A DNA stretch of 64,000 nt, taken from positions 3,596,001-3,660,000 of the forward strand of contig NZ_CP080647.1 of the NCBI RefSeq assembly GCF_019599145.1, in the 5' to 3' direction. The position numbers were made by a program, and so were the translations under genes. Shown here one piece after another: positions 25,730-36,343 of this stretch (within the stretch, counting starts at the first letter, position 1; the number at the start of each line of letters is the position of its first letter). The DNA is from Streptomyces akebiae. GTDB taxonomy: Bacteria; Actinomycetota; Actinomycetes; Streptomycetales; Streptomycetaceae. The notes beneath the pieces are model-generated. The model was not told the DNA's origin. It worked only from the letters and a program-made list of their open reading frames with translations, and searched no databases.

Positions 25730-26641
25730 ATGTTCCGAGCCGCACGTACCCACCTGGAAGGCCCGTTCGAACCCATCGACCACCACGACCTGGTGCTGCA
25801 ACCCCGGGACGTCACCTTCGACTGGAGCACCACCCCGCTGCACTGGCTGCCGGGTGAGCCCTTCGCGACCCACACCTTCGACGTGCTCCACCTCATGCTC
25901 CCCGAGCTCGAACGCTGGTTCGTGCGCACCTTCGAGCAGGCACTGCCACTGATCACCGACGACCGGCTGCGCGAGGACGTACGCGGCTTCATCGGCCAGG
26001 AAGCGATGCACGCCGAGGCGCACCAGGAGGTCCTGGAGCACCTGCTCGCCAAGGGGCTGGACCCGGCTCCGTACACCCTGCAGTCCGAATGGATCTTCCG
26101 AAGGGTGCTCGGAGACCGGCCGGAGCTGACGCCGGCCGCCGCACACGCGCACCTCCTCCAACGGCTCGCCCTCATCGCGGCCTTCGAGCACTTCACCGCG
26201 TACATGGGTCACTGGATTCTCAGCAACGGGCACCTGGACCGGGCCGGCGCGGACCCCGCGATGCTCGATCTGTTCCGCTGGCACGGCGCGGAGGAGGTCG
26301 AGCACCGTTCGGTCGCGTTCGACCTGCTGGTGCACCTCGATCCCCGCTACCGGCGCCGAGTGGTCGGCATGCTCGTCACCGCTCCGGTGCTGACCCGGCT
26401 GTGGATCCGCGGAGTCCGCTTCCTGATGAGCGCCGACCCCGAACTCGACGACCGGGTCGAGGTCCGCTTCCGCGACTACCTGGCCGCGGCCCGCAAGGAC
26501 CTGTTGCCCCCGCCGGTCTCGTTCGCCCGCTCGGTGCTGCGCTACTTCCGCCCCGGCTACCACCCCACCCAGGAGGGCTCGACCCAGCAGGCGGTCGCCT
26601 ACCTGGCGGCCTCCCCCGCTGCCCGAGCGGCTGCCCAGTGA
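25730..26641 (+). CDS. Metal-dependent (diiron-like) hydrolase family protein
   Basis: A 303-residue, mostly helical protein of the PF10118-type metal-dependent hydrolase family. Acidic/His motifs on helices could bind two metals: GQEAMHAEAHQEVLEHLL (about 86-104), AAFEHFTAYMGHW, and WHGAEEVEHR (about 184-193). ATG 25730 follows AGGAGG. It may be an oxygenase or hydrolase for a hydrophobic substrate; its frequent partner is a ferredoxin-type reductase, as here. Confidence 0.85.
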   Translation: MFRAARTHLEGPFEPIDHHDLVLQPRDVTFDWSTTPLHWLPGEPFATHTFDVLHLMLPELERWFVRTFEQALPLITDDRLREDVRGFIGQEAMHAEAHQEVLEHLLAKGLDPAPYTLQSEWIFRRVLGDRPELTPAAAHAHLLQRLALIAAFEHFTAYMGHWILSNGHLDRAGADPAMLDLFRWHGAEEVEHRSVAFDLLVHLDPRYRRRVVGMLVTAPVLTRLWIRGVRFLMSADPELDDRVEVRFRDYLAAARKDLLPPPVSFARSVLRYFRPGYHPTQEGSTQQAVAYLAASPAARAAAQ

Positions 26642-26664
26642 CCCAGCAACCGGCAAGGCATCCC

Positions 26665-27765
26665 ATGGACATCAGCACACCCGTCACTCGGCCGCCGGAC
26701 CTGTACGGCAGACCGCGCAGCGACTCCTTCATGCAGAAGCTGGCGTCCTTCAGCGACAACGCGGTCACGCGACTCGCACGGCGCAGCAATCCTCCAAGGC
26801 ACCCGGCGACCACCGCGATGCCCGCGATCCGGGAACTGGTGGTCGCCACCAAGCACCAAGAAGCCGAGGATGTCGTCTCCCTGCGGCTGGCAGCACCCGA
26901 CGGGGGAACACTCCCGCCCTGGCAGCCCGGCGCCCACATCGAACTGCACCTGCCCTCCGGCCGCAAGCGCCAGTACTCCCTGTGCGGCGACCCCGCCGAC
27001 CGCCACCGGTACCGCATCGCGGTGCGCCGCATCGCCGACGGCGCAGGCGGTTCGGCCGAGGTACACGACACGCTCGGAGACGGTGTGCGGGTCGCCGTCA
27101 CCGCGCCCCGGAACGCCTTCCCCTTCGCCGCCGAGGCATCCGTCCTGCTCATCGCGGGCGGCATCGGAATCACCCCGATCCTGCCGATGGCCCGGGAGGC
27201 CGCCCGACGCGGCCTGGACTGGAGGCTCGTGCACACCGGCCGCAGCCGCGGCTCGATGCCCTTCGCGGCAGAGCTGGCCGAACTCGCGGCCGCCGCCCCC
27301 GGCCGGGTCTCCATCCGTCCTGACGACGAGTCCGGCGTGCCCGAAGCAGCCGATCTGTTGAGCTCGATCCCGGCGGCGGGTGCGGTGTACTGCTGCGGGC
27401 CCGCGCCCATGATCGACGGCGTTCGGCGCGCGTTCGGTGGCAGCCGCGCGTCAGCCCTGCACTTCGAGCGCTTCGCCCCGCCCCCGATCACGGACGGCCG
27501 TCCCTTCGAACTCCAACTGGGCGACACCGGACGGGTTCTGCCGGTGCCGTACGACCGCTCCGCCCTGGATGTTCTCCACGAGGCCCTGCCGGACCTGCCG
27601 TTCTCCTGCCGCCAGGGGTTCTGCGGCACCTGCCGGGTACGGGTGGCCCAGGGCCAGGTCGATCATCGTGACCGTCGGCTCACGGCCACCGAACGTGCGG
27701 CCGGCGCCATGCTGCCCTGCGTCTCGCGCGCACCGGAAGGAGAGCGGTTGGTGCTGGAGGTGTGA
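26665..27765 (+). CDS. PDR/VanB-family FMN/2Fe-2S oxidoreductase
   Basis: A 366-residue electron-transfer reductase. A basic 45-residue lead precedes the flavin domain (RQYSLCGDP), the NAD(P) domain (IAGGIGITPILPMAREA, then YCCGPAPMI) and a C-terminal plant-type ferredoxin with C315-x4-C320-x2-C323 and C352. It passes electrons from NAD(P)H through flavin and iron-sulfur to an oxygenase, plausibly the diiron-like protein encoded just upstream. ATG 26665 is chosen (AAGG upstream); a GTG at 26638 overlapping the previous stop would add 9 residues. Last gene of the operon. Confidence 0.9.
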   Translation: MDISTPVTRPPDLYGRPRSDSFMQKLASFSDNAVTRLARRSNPPRHPATTAMPAIRELVVATKHQEAEDVVSLRLAAPDGGTLPPWQPGAHIELHLPSGRKRQYSLCGDPADRHRYRIAVRRIADGAGGSAEVHDTLGDGVRVAVTAPRNAFPFAAEASVLLIAGGIGITPILPMAREAARRGLDWRLVHTGRSRGSMPFAAELAELAAAAPGRVSIRPDDESGVPEAADLLSSIPAAGAVYCCGPAPMIDGVRRAFGGSRASALHFERFAPPPITDGRPFELQLGDTGRVLPVPYDRSALDVLHEALPDLPFSCRQGFCGTCRVRVAQGQVDHRDRRLTATERAAGAMLPCVSRAPEGERLVLEV

Positions 27766-27889
27766 GCGATGACCGAGCGCCCGTCGAGGAAGTCCTGCGT
27801 GACGCCCTCGCATGCGTAACCGAGGGTTGTTCCGACCATGAACCCGAGCCCGCGCCCGTCCCTCCTACCAAAGCGTCAGAGACCGATGG

Positions 27890-28238
27890 CCTCATCCGCT
27901 TCTCCGAGAAGCGTGGCCAAGTATGTGGCCACCGCAAGCAAGCGGGGAATACGTCGGCCGCCAACTCCGCCTGATACCAGATGCTGAGGTCATCGGCGAG
28001 ATCACCTACCAGGTCAAGCGCAACTGGTTCCTCAGCGTCGACTGGATCGTCGTCCTCGACGACCTCGTGCTGCTCGTGGAAGTCAAGTCCAGGATGCCGA
28101 CCGAGGGCGCCCGGCTGGGCCTGGAAGACGGAGTGGCAGAGACCGACGGCAAACCTGGACCTGCCCGTCCCCGATATTCCGACCACGGCCGTCGGCGCCC
28201 AGGAGATCGAACGCCTGGTGACGCTGACTGACATCTGA
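27890..28238 (+). pseudogene. Decayed PD-(D/E)xK nuclease-like fragment
   Basis: Pieces of one protein lie in different frames: KYVATASKRG near 27917, then GEYVGRQLRLIPDAEVIGEI and YQVKRNWFLSVDWIVVLDD with LVLLVEVKSRMP from 27945, and LDLPVPDIPTTAVGAQEIER to a stop at 28238 in another frame. The V-D-W-I...E-V-K pattern is the core of PD-(D/E)xK restriction-like nucleases. With no ATG, ribosome site or continuous frame it is a remnant, close to the right island end. Confidence 0.6.
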
Positions 28239-28312
28239 ACCGCTCCGGGTCTGATGGAGGCTCCGGACCGTCCCGAGTTGGGTGGAGTCGAGTTGCTTCC
28301 TTCTCAGCACGG

Positions 28313-28399
28313 ATCCAGCACGGTAGGGATGAGCGGGGGTGATGACAGGCGACGACAGGTCTGAAAATCCAGCACCTATCCAGCACGGTAAAAATCCAG
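28313..28399. repeat. Cluster of ATCCAGCAC repeats at the island end
   Basis: ATCCAGCACGGTA at 28313-28325 and 28378-28390, ATCCAGCAC at 28367-28375 and ATCCAG at 28394-28399. The cluster directly precedes the right-hand direct repeat; it resembles recombinase arm-site arrays but could be chance decay. Confidence 0.45.
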
Positions 28400-28400
28400 G

Positions 28401-28475
28401 GGCCTGCCCCCGAAGAGTCAGACCCCATTTGACCTGCATGTTTGCCAGATCGGCGAAGTGGCGTTAGGTCACCGA

Positions 28476-28491
<16 letters not shown>
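28401..28491. repeat. Right copy of imperfect direct repeat at ychF 3' end
   Basis: Aligns to 9931-10020 in the same orientation; overlaps the last codons and stop of ychF. Includes TGACCT...AGGTCA arms at 28430-28471. Candidate attachment site used by the island. Confidence 0.5.
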
Positions 28492-29564
<1,073 letters not shown>

Positions 29565-29798
29565 GTTTGCGACTTCCCGTACGTAGGAGGGCCAGGCGGC
29601 CGGGGCTGGGCGGCTGGGCCTGGGGCCGGCCCGGAGCCTGTCCGGCGGATCGTGCCCCAGCGGCCGGAAGGCCGGCCGATCCCCCAGTTTACGGCGTACC
29701 GGCACCCGCACCGGCGAGGTATCGAACGCTTGGCCAAGGTCCGCTCGACGGCGTGTCTGTGAACCCATTCGGCACATTAACCGACCTAAGTTGGACGA

Positions 29799-30590
29799 GT
29801 GGAGCAGCAGCAAAGGACGTACCCCCCGCATCCCCCTCGGACCGGGCCGCAGCGCGGCGCCTCGCCCCTGCCGCCGCAGGCGGGCAGAGGGCGCCGGGTT
29901 CCCGGCGCGGGCGGACCGCGTCGTGCTCCGGTCGCGCGCGGGCCCGTACCGCCTCCGGTCCGAGCCGTGCGGAGCATCGCGCGGGCCGTGCGCCGGATGC
30001 CGAATCCACGCCTCACCGGACTGGGCTGCGGGGTGTTCTGCGGAGTGTCGATGGTGGTGCTGGCCGGCCTCGACCGGCTGCTCCTCGGCGCGTCCGCCGC
30101 CGTGTACGGCGTGCTCTTCCTGCTGGTCAGCGCGCTGAGCGCGGGGTGGGTGCGGCGCGGGGACCTGGCGAGCGCGCCCGTCGTCGTACCGATCGCCTTC
30201 GCGGTGGGGCTGCCGTTGCTCGCCGAGGGCGAGGGCGGCCTCGGAGGACATCTGATGGCCCTGGTCACCGCCCTCGCCATGCAGGCCGGCTGGCTCTACG
30301 GCGGCACGCTCGTCGCCGGGGTCATCGTGACCGTACGCAAGCTGCGGCTGATGGCCCGCCGAGCCGCCGAACGGGAGCTGGAGAGGCAAAGGGAGAGGGT
30401 GAAAGAGAGGGCGGGGGAGCGGGACGGCCGGGAGGGACGGGCGCGGGTCGGCGGGCAGGGCAGCCAGGGGCAGGGCCGGGAGCGAGCGCCGGGTGTCCAG
30501 GCGCGGCCTTCGTACGGCCACCGGCCCGTCGGGCCCAGGGCGCCGAGGCCTCCGGCCCAGCCCCGCCGTACCGTGCCCCGGGGGTACTGA
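29799..30590 (+). CDS. DUF6542-type membrane protein
   Basis: A 263-residue protein. The first 60 residues are Pro/Arg-rich and disordered; residues 70-180 contain four hydrophobic helices (LGCGVFCGVSMVVLAGL, VYGVLFLLVSALSAGW, VVVPIAFAVGLPLLAE, HLMALVTALAMQAGWLY); the rest is a charged tail rich in Arg, Glu and Gly. This layout matches streptomycete DUF6542 proteins of unknown function. GTG 29799; convergent with ppgK. Confidence 0.75.
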   Translation: MEQQQRTYPPHPPRTGPQRGASPLPPQAGRGRRVPGAGGPRRAPVARGPVPPPVRAVRSIARAVRRMPNPRLTGLGCGVFCGVSMVVLAGLDRLLLGASAAVYGVLFLLVSALSAGWVRRGDLASAPVVVPIAFAVGLPLLAEGEGGLGGHLMALVTALAMQAGWLYGGTLVAGVIVTVRKLRLMARRAAERELERQRERVKERAGERDGREGRARVGGQGSQGQGRERAPGVQARPSYGHRPVGPRAPRPPAQPRRTVPRGY

Positions 30591-30683
30591 GCGCTCCGCG
30601 CGACGTGCCTCCGCGGTGCCGTGCGTCAGGGTGCCGCGGAAGCCGCAGCAGGCCCCGGCTCTTCTTTCCGGACCGCCCGCCCC

Positions 30684-31430
30684 CTAGCCGGCCTTGGCCG
30701 CACGCATCGCCGCGCCGACGATGCCCGCGTTGTTCTGCAGCTGGGCCGGGACGATCTCCGCCCTGATGCCCTCGATGAGGTGGAGGAACTTCGCGGACTT
30801 GCGGCTGACGCCGCCGCCGACGATGAACAGCTCGGGCGAGAAGAGCATCTCGACGTGGGCGAGGTACTTGGTGACGCGCTTGGCCCAGTGCTCCCAGGTC
30901 AGCTCGTGGTCGTCCTTGGCCTTGGTGGAGGCGCGGGTCTCGGCGTCGTGGCCGTGGAGTTCCAGGTGGCCCAGTTCCGTGTTGGGGACGAGGACGCCGT
31001 CGGAGAAGACGGCGCTGCCGATGCCCGTGCCGAAGGTGAGCAGGATGACCGTGCCCTGCCGGTCGCGCCCCGCGCCGAACTGGACCTCGGCCACCCCCGC
31101 CGCGTCCGCGTCGTTCACCACGGTCACCGGCAGGCCGCCGATCCGCTCGCTCAGCAGGGCGCGCGCGTCGACGTCGATCCAGCTCTTGTCGACGTTGGCC
31201 GCCGTGCGGATCGTGGCACCGCCCGTGACCACGCCGGGGAAGGTGATGCCGACCGGGCCGGTCCAGCCGAAGTGGTCGACGACCTCCTTGACCCCGTCGG
31301 CCACCGCGTCGGGCGTCGCCGGGTGCGGGGTCAGCACCTTGTGCCGCTCGTCCGCCAGGTCCCCCAGGTCCAGGTCCACGGGAGCGCCCTTGATGCCCGA
31401 ACCGCCGATGTCCACGCCGAAGATGTGCAT
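30684..31430 (-). CDS. ppgK: Polyphosphate glucokinase (ROK family)
   Basis: Phosphorylates glucose with polyphosphate or ATP in the cytoplasm. 248 residues: phosphate-1 loop [12 protein letters not shown] (5-16), [20 protein letters not shown] (catalytic Asp of the ND-A pattern), [12 protein letters not shown], and ELGHLELHG, the polyphosphate-glucokinase form of the ROK motif without the zinc Cys cluster. ATG 31430. Downstream of ispH, separated by the terminator at 31519-31554. Confidence 0.95.
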   Translation of the reverse strand: MHIFGVDIGGSGIKGAPVDLDLGDLADERHKVLTPHPATPDAVADGVKEVVDHFGWTGPVGITFPGVVTGGATIRTAANVDKSWIDVDARALLSERIGGLPVTVVNDADAAGVAEVQFGAGRDRQGTVILLTFGTGIGSAVFSDGVLVPNTELGHLELHGHDAETRASTKAKDDHELTWEHWAKRVTKYLAHVEMLFSPELFIVGGGVSRKSAKFLHLIEGIRAEIVPAQLQNNAGIVGAAMRAAKAG

Positions 31431-31518
31431 GGCCCTACGTTACGTCGTACGACTGACAGTCACGTTCCCGAGGTGGCCGACCGCCGACGGGAGCGGGAAT
31501 CCTCACGTCCCCGAACGG

Positions 31519-31554
31519 GTACGGCCCCGGAACCTTCACGTCCCGGGGCCGTAC
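31519..31554 (-). terminator. Hairpin terminator after ispH
   Basis: GTACGGCCCCGG and CCGGGGCCGTAC form a perfect 12-bp stem with a 12-nt loop, 17 bases beyond the ispH stop and upstream of ppgK. Confidence 0.75.
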
Positions 31555-31570
31555 TCGCGTGTTCGCGGGG

Positions 31571-32572
31571 TCAGGCGCCCTGGCCGGTGCGCTCGGCGAC
31601 CAGGGAGGCCGCCTCCTCGCGCAGGTCGCGGCGGAGCTCCTTGGGCAGGGAGAAGGTGATCGACTCCTCGGCGGCCTTCACCAGTTCGACGTCCTCGTAG
31701 CCGTGCCGGGACAGCCACTCCAGAACCTCTTCGACGAGGACCTCCGGCACGGAGGCGCCCGAGGTGACGCCGACGGTCTCCACGCCCTCCAGCCAGGCCT
31801 CGTCGATCTCGCTCGCGAAGTCCACGAGGTAGGCCTCGCGCGAGCCGGCGAGCTTGGCGACCTCGACGAGCCGGACCGAGTTGGAGGAGTTGCGGGAGCC
31901 GACCACGATGACCAGTTCCGCCTGGGCGCCCATCTGCTTCACGGCGAGCTGACGGTTCTGCGTGGCGTAGCAGATGTCGTCGCTCGGCGGCGAGACGAGC
32001 AGCGGGAACTTCTCCTTGAGCGCACCGACCGTCTCCATCGTCTCGTCGACGGAGAGCGTGGTCTGGGAGAGCCAGACGATCTTGGACGGGTCGCGGACCT
32101 CGACCTTGGCGACGTCCTCGGGGCCGTCGACCAGCTGGATGTGGTCCGGGGCCTCACCCGAGGTGCCGATGACCTCTTCGTGGCCCTCGTGCCCGATCAG
32201 GAGGATGTCGAAGTCGTCCTGCGCGTACCGGATCGCTTCCTTGTGGACCTTGGTGACCAGCGGGCAGGTCGCGTCGATGGTGGCGAGCTTGCCGCGGGCG
32301 GCCTCTTCGTGGACGGTCGGGGCGACGCCGTGCGCCGAGAACATGACGATGTTGCCCTCGGGGACCTCCTCCGTCTGCTCGACGAAGATGGCGCCCTTCT
32401 TCTCCAGTGTCTGCACGACGTACTTGTTGTGGACGATCTCGTGGCGGACGTAGATCGGGGCCCCGTACTGCTCCAGGGCCTTCTCGACGGCGATCACCGC
32501 GCGGTCGACACCCGCGCAGTAGCCGCGCGGGGCGGCGAGGAGGACACGGCGGCGGCCAGGCGAAGCGGTCAT
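31571..32572 (-). CDS. ispH: 4-hydroxy-3-methylbut-2-enyl diphosphate reductase
   Basis: Last step of the MEP pathway: reduces HMBPP to IPP and DMAPP using a [4Fe-4S] cluster. 333 residues with all three cluster cysteines: C19 in [26 protein letters not shown], and [11 protein letters not shown]; also the catalytic Glu region of the family ([18 protein letters not shown]). Start ATG 32572 follows GGAAG closely; ATG 32581 three codons earlier is an alternative. Confidence 0.97.
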   Translation of the reverse strand: MTASPGRRRVLLAAPRGYCAGVDRAVIAVEKALEQYGAPIYVRHEIVHNKYVVQTLEKKGAIFVEQTEEVPEGNIVMFSAHGVAPTVHEEAARGKLATIDATCPLVTKVHKEAIRYAQDDFDILLIGHEGHEEVIGTSGEAPDHIQLVDGPEDVAKVEVRDPSKIVWLSQTTLSVDETMETVGALKEKFPLLVSPPSDDICYATQNRQLAVKQMGAQAELVIVVGSRNSSNSVRLVEVAKLAGSREAYLVDFASEIDEAWLEGVETVGVTSGASVPEVLVEEVLEWLSRHGYEDVELVKAAEESITFSLPKELRRDLREEAASLVAERTGQGA

Positions 32573-32680
32573 GTCTTCCATCGTAGGGGGTTCCCCGGCG
32601 GGGTCTTGGCCGACGGGCGGCGCGAGAGGGGGTGGGGGTGCCGGTGCGTCGGCGGCTGCGGGTGCGTGGGGCTTCTCGCT

Positions 32681-32777
32681 CGCGCAGTTCCCCGCGCCCC
32701 TGAAAAGCAGGGGCTGCGCCCCGTGCTTTTCGACCCGATGGGGCCGTAGGCCCTCAAGGGGCGCGGGGAACTCCGCG
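32681..32777. repeat. Streptomyces intergenic inverted-repeat element
   Basis: Arms CGCGCAGTTCCCCGCGCCCC(T) at 32681-32701 and (A)GGGGCGCGGGGAACTCCGCG at 32757-32777 pair over 21 bp with one mismatch; nested hairpins GGGGCTGCGCCCC and GGGCCGTAGGCCC lie in the spacer. The same arm recurs at 44321 and 51406. Fills most of the gap between ispH and xseA, which are divergent. Confidence 0.75.
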
Positions 32778-32877
32778 AGCAACCACGAACCACCCGCACC
32801 CGCCGACGCACAGGCACCCCCACCCCGTCCCGCGCTCGTCGGCGGCTTTGTCCGTACCCCCCGCTACGCTCGGCCGC

Positions 32878-34128
32878 ATGGCTCTGAACACATCCGCCGA
32901 ATCCCCCCTCCCCGTCGGCGAGGTCTCCCGCCTCATCGGTGGCTGGATCGACCGGCTCGGCGCGGTGTGGGTGGAGGGGCAGATCACGCAGTTGTCGCGG
33001 CGGCCGGGTGCGGGCGTCGTGTTCCTCACGCTGCGGGACCCGTCGCACGACATCTCCGTGGGCGTGACCTGCTACCGGCAGGTGTTCGACGCGGTGGCCG
33101 ACGTGGTGAGCGAGGGCGCCCGGGTCGTCGTCCTGGCGAAGCCGGAATGGTACGCCCCGCGCGGGCAGCTGTCGCTGCGGGCCACCGAGATAAAGCCGGT
33201 CGGCGTCGGTGAACTGCTGGCCCGACTGGAACAGTTGAAGAAGTCGCTGGCGAGCGAGGGGCTGTTCGCGCCCGAGCGCAAGAAGCCACTGCCCTTCCTG
33301 CCGCAGCTCATCGGGCTCGTGTGCGGCCGCGCCTCGGCAGCCGAGCGGGACGTGCTGGAGAACGCGCGGCACCGCTGGCCGGCCGTCCGTTTCGAGGTGC
33401 GTAACGTCCCCGTGCAGGGTGTGCACGCGGTGCCGCAGGTCGTGCAGGCGGTGAAGGAGCTGGACGCGCTGGAGGGCGTGGACGTCATCGTGGTGGCGCG
33501 CGGCGGCGGCAGCGTCGAGGATCTCCTGCCGTTCTCCGACGAGCAGCTCGTACGGGCGGTCGCGGCCTGTCGTACGCCGGTGGTGTCGGCGATCGGGCAC
33601 GAGCCGGACACGCCGTTGCTGGACTATGTGGCGGACCTGCGCGCGTCCACGCCGACCGACGCGGCCAAGAAGGTCGTACCGGACGTGGGCGAGGAGTACG
33701 AGCGCGTGCGGTGGCTGCGGGACCGGGCGCGACGGTGCGTGCAGGCGTTCGTGGAGCGGGAGGAGCGGGGGCTGGCCCATGCGTTGGCGCGCCCTTCGAT
33801 AGAGGACCCGCACCGCATGATCGACGAGCGTGCCGACCACGTGGCCTCGTTGCTCGACCGGGGACGCCGCTGCCTCGGGCACCATCTGGACCGCGCCGTC
33901 TCGGAGTTGACGCACACGCACGCGCGCGTGGTGGCCCTCTCCCCCGCGGCGACGCTCCAGCGGGGGTACGCGGTGCTGCAGAAGGCGGACGGGCATGTGA
34001 TCCGCGCGCCCGGCGAGGTCGGGCCGGAGGAGCCGTTGCGGGCGCGGGTGGCGGAGGGCGAGTTCGTCGTACGGGTCGAGGGAGCGGGGACCGGCCACGA
34101 GACCGGGACTGTCGGAGGGGACGCATAA
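32878..34128 (+). CDS. xseA: Exodeoxyribonuclease VII large subunit
   Basis: Single-strand exonuclease in DNA repair. 416 residues: N-terminal OB fold ([21 protein letters not shown]), the catalytic central domain ([65 protein letters not shown]), then a helical region and a C-terminal strand (LQRGYAVL). ATG 32878 has no ribosome site, but TACGCT lies 8 bases before it, suggesting a leaderless mRNA. Followed by xseB after 10 bases. Confidence 0.96.
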   Translation: MALNTSAESPLPVGEVSRLIGGWIDRLGAVWVEGQITQLSRRPGAGVVFLTLRDPSHDISVGVTCYRQVFDAVADVVSEGARVVVLAKPEWYAPRGQLSLRATEIKPVGVGELLARLEQLKKSLASEGLFAPERKKPLPFLPQLIGLVCGRASAAERDVLENARHRWPAVRFEVRNVPVQGVHAVPQVVQAVKELDALEGVDVIVVARGGGSVEDLLPFSDEQLVRAVAACRTPVVSAIGHEPDTPLLDYVADLRASTPTDAAKKVVPDVGEEYERVRWLRDRARRCVQAFVEREERGLAHALARPSIEDPHRMIDERADHVASLLDRGRRCLGHHLDRAVSELTHTHARVVALSPAATLQRGYAVLQKADGHVIRAPGEVGPEEPLRARVAEGEFVVRVEGAGTGHETGTVGGDA

Positions 34129-34138
34129 GGTGGGCCGC

Positions 34139-34429
34139 ATGACCAGCAACGTGAGTGAGGCCGAGGCGACGACCGAGGCCGCCGGGGTCTCCGAGGCCGA
34201 TCGCGCCCTCGGGTACGAGCAGGCGCGGGACGAGCTGATCGAGGTCGTCCGGCGCCTGGAGGCGGGCGGTACGACGCTGGAGGAGTCCCTCGCCCTCTGG
34301 GAGCGCGGCGAGGAGCTGGCCAAGGTCTGCCGGCGCTGGCTGGACGGGGCACGGGCGCGGCTGGACGCGGCGCTGGCGGACGAGTCGGCGGAGCCTGCGG
34401 CCGACGGGAAGGCCCGGGGCTCCGAGTAG
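34139..34429 (+). CDS. xseB: Exodeoxyribonuclease VII small subunit
   Basis: 96 residues; the family core [20 protein letters not shown] with [20 protein letters not shown] is complete. Partner of XseA, which wraps several small subunits. AAGGTGG precedes ATG 34139 at a good distance; GTG 34130 is less likely. Operon with xseA. Confidence 0.95.
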   Translation: MTSNVSEAEATTEAAGVSEADRALGYEQARDELIEVVRRLEAGGTTLEESLALWERGEELAKVCRRWLDGARARLDAALADESAEPAADGKARGSE

Positions 34430-34496
34430 CGGCGAGCGGTCCCCGACCGGGGCGAATGCCACCCGACCGAGCCTCACAGCAGCCATGACGTAGGAC

Positions 34497-34516
34497 CCCC
34501 GGCGCACTCGCCGGGG
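34497..34516. terminator. Hairpin between xseB and DUF4245 gene
   Basis: CCCCGGCG, loop CACT, CGCCGGGG; lies between two convergent genes and can serve both. Confidence 0.6.
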
Positions 34517-34567
34517 CCCTCCGCGGGCCTCGTCCCACCGCGCGTGGTCACTCGTCGTGAGCGCCGG

Positions 34568-35086
34568 TCACTCCGTCGTGAGCGCCTCGGCCATCTTCGT
34601 CAGCTGGGCGAAGGACGCGGAGCCGGTGACCACGGTGGTGGAGCCCTGGCCCTGCAGGACGAGGGCGTCGTAGCGGTCGCCCTCGTACCGGGTCCAAGTC
34701 TCGTCGCCGATCTCCTGCGTGGTGCCGGTCTTCTTCGCGTCCTGGGTGGCGTCCGCGATGAACCGGGCTGGCTTCTCGGCGGACTGCTCGATCCCCACGT
34801 ACTGCCCGTCGGGGTCGTGGAACCCGAGGTGCCAGCGGTCGGACTCGTCGCCCCGGAAGCGGACGGAGGTCGCCTTCCAGGTGGCGGGCAGGCCTTCGGG
34901 CGCCGCCACCGGATAGGAGGCCGCGCGACGTGCCGTCAGCAGTTCGACGCGGTAGTCGACGCGCTTGGGCTCCTGCTCGGTCTCGTCATGCGGGATGAAG
35001 AGATAGATCACCCATGCCGCCAGCATGATGAGCCCCAGGGAGAGGACCATGTCGCGAACGGTCTGCTTGCCTTTCATACCTGCCAC
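34568..35086 (-). CDS. DUF4245 membrane-anchored protein
   Basis: A 172-residue protein with one N-terminal membrane segment ([18 protein letters not shown]) and an extracytoplasmic domain ([18 protein letters not shown], then [17 protein letters not shown] and [18 protein letters not shown]) characteristic of actinobacterial DUF4245. Starts are GTG 35086 or ATG 35077; both have weak ribosome sites. Convergent with xseB, divergent from glpX. Confidence 0.88.
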   Translation of the reverse strand: MAGMKGKQTVRDMVLSLGLIMLAAWVIYLFIPHDETEQEPKRVDYRVELLTARRAASYPVAAPEGLPATWKATSVRFRGDESDRWHLGFHDPDGQYVGIEQSAEKPARFIADATQDAKKTGTTQEIGDETWTRYEGDRYDALVLQGQGSTTVVTGSASFAQLTKMAEALTTE

Positions 35087-35211
35087 GGCCTCATCGTCGC
35101 AGGTGCCCTGGTCTGCTCATCCGTGGGGTCCCCTGCTCATTCTGTCGAACTGACGATAGAGTCGACGGGAACCCTCATCCGGCCGTCGTCGTATCAGAAA
35201 GGTGCGCTCCG

Positions 35212-36246
35212 ATGACCGAGAACCATCATTTGCCGTCCGAGCTCGAAGTCCCCTCCGAGGCCCCCGACCGCAACCTCGCCCTGGAGCTCGTACGGGTGAC
35301 CGAGGCGGCCGCGATGGCCGCGGGCCGCTGGGTCGGCCGCGGGGACAAGAACGGGGCGGACGGAGCGGCCGTGCGCGCCATGCGGACCCTCGTCTCCACC
35401 GTGTCGATGAACGGTGTCGTCGTGATCGGGGAGGGCGAGAAGGACGAAGCCCCGATGCTCTTCAACGGCGAGCGTGTCGGTGACGGCACCGGGCCGGAGT
35501 GCGACATCGCCGTGGACCCGATCGACGGTACGACGCTGACCGCCAAGGGCATGACGAACGCGATCGCCGTGCTGGCCGCGGCCGACCGGGGGACGATGTT
35601 CGACCCGTCGGCCGTCTTCTACATGGACAAGCTGGTCACCGGGCCCGAGGCGGCCGACTTCGTCGACATCGACGCGCCCGTCTCTGTGAACATCCGCCGG
35701 GTCGCCAAGGCCAAGCGGTCCGCCCCGGACGACGTGACCGTGGTCATCCTGGACCGGCCCCGGCACGAGGGGATCATCAAGGAGATCCGGGAGGCCGGGG
35801 CGCGGATCAAGCTGATCTCCGACGGCGATGTCGCGGGCTCGATCCTGGCGCTGCGGGAGGGCACGGGCGTCGATCTGCTGCTCGGGGTGGGCGGTACGCC
35901 CGAGGGCATCATCTCGGCCTGCGCGGTGAAGTGTCTCGGCGGCACGATCCAGGGCAAGTTGTGGCCGAAGGACGACGCGGAGCGGCAGCGGGCGATCGAC
36001 GCGGGGCACGACCTCGACCGGGTACTGACGACCGACGACCTGGTGTCCGGGGAGAACGTGTTCTTCGTCGCCACGGGGATCACCGACGGTGAGCTGCTGC
36101 GCGGGGTGCGGTACCGGTCGGAGACCGCGACCACCGACTCGATCGTGATGCGGTCGAAGTCGGGGACGGTGCGGCGGATCGACTCGACGCACCGCTTGAG
36201 CAAGCTGCGGGCCTACAGCTCCATCGACTTCGAGAAGGCCAAGTAG
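35212..36246 (+). CDS. glpX: Fructose-1,6-bisphosphatase class II
   Basis: Gluconeogenic phosphatase converting fructose-1,6-bisphosphate to fructose-6-phosphate. 344 residues: [23 protein letters not shown] (metal-binding Asp cluster), [11 protein letters not shown] and [20 protein letters not shown] are the class II signatures. ATG 35212 follows GAAAGG. The gene ends before a strong 17-bp terminator. Confidence 0.96.
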   Translation: MTENHHLPSELEVPSEAPDRNLALELVRVTEAAAMAAGRWVGRGDKNGADGAAVRAMRTLVSTVSMNGVVVIGEGEKDEAPMLFNGERVGDGTGPECDIAVDPIDGTTLTAKGMTNAIAVLAAADRGTMFDPSAVFYMDKLVTGPEAADFVDIDAPVSVNIRRVAKAKRSAPDDVTVVILDRPRHEGIIKEIREAGARIKLISDGDVAGSILALREGTGVDLLLGVGGTPEGIISACAVKCLGGTIQGKLWPKDDAERQRAIDAGHDLDRVLTTDDLVSGENVFFVATGITDGELLRGVRYRSETATTDSIVMRSKSGTVRRIDSTHRLSKLRAYSSIDFEKAK

Positions 36247-36289
36247 CTCCGCCGGTCGCGCGGTACCCCGTGCCCTGGCAGTAACCACA

Positions 36290-36330
36290 CCAGGAGGGCG
36301 CCCTCTTGTGCGGAGAGGGCGCCCTCCTGG
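36290..36330. terminator. Strong bidirectional hairpin between glpX and wblI
   Basis: Perfect 17-bp stem CCAGGAGGGCGCCCTCT / AGAGGGCGCCCTCCTGG with a 7-nt loop, 44 bases after glpX and 14 bases from the end of the convergent whiB-like gene. Confidence 0.85.
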
Positions 36331-36343
36331 GTGGGTGCGGGTC

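Noticed and set aside
28241..28475. Integrase or excisionase gene at the right island end
   Set aside because: No open frame with recombinase motifs; only repeats are present.
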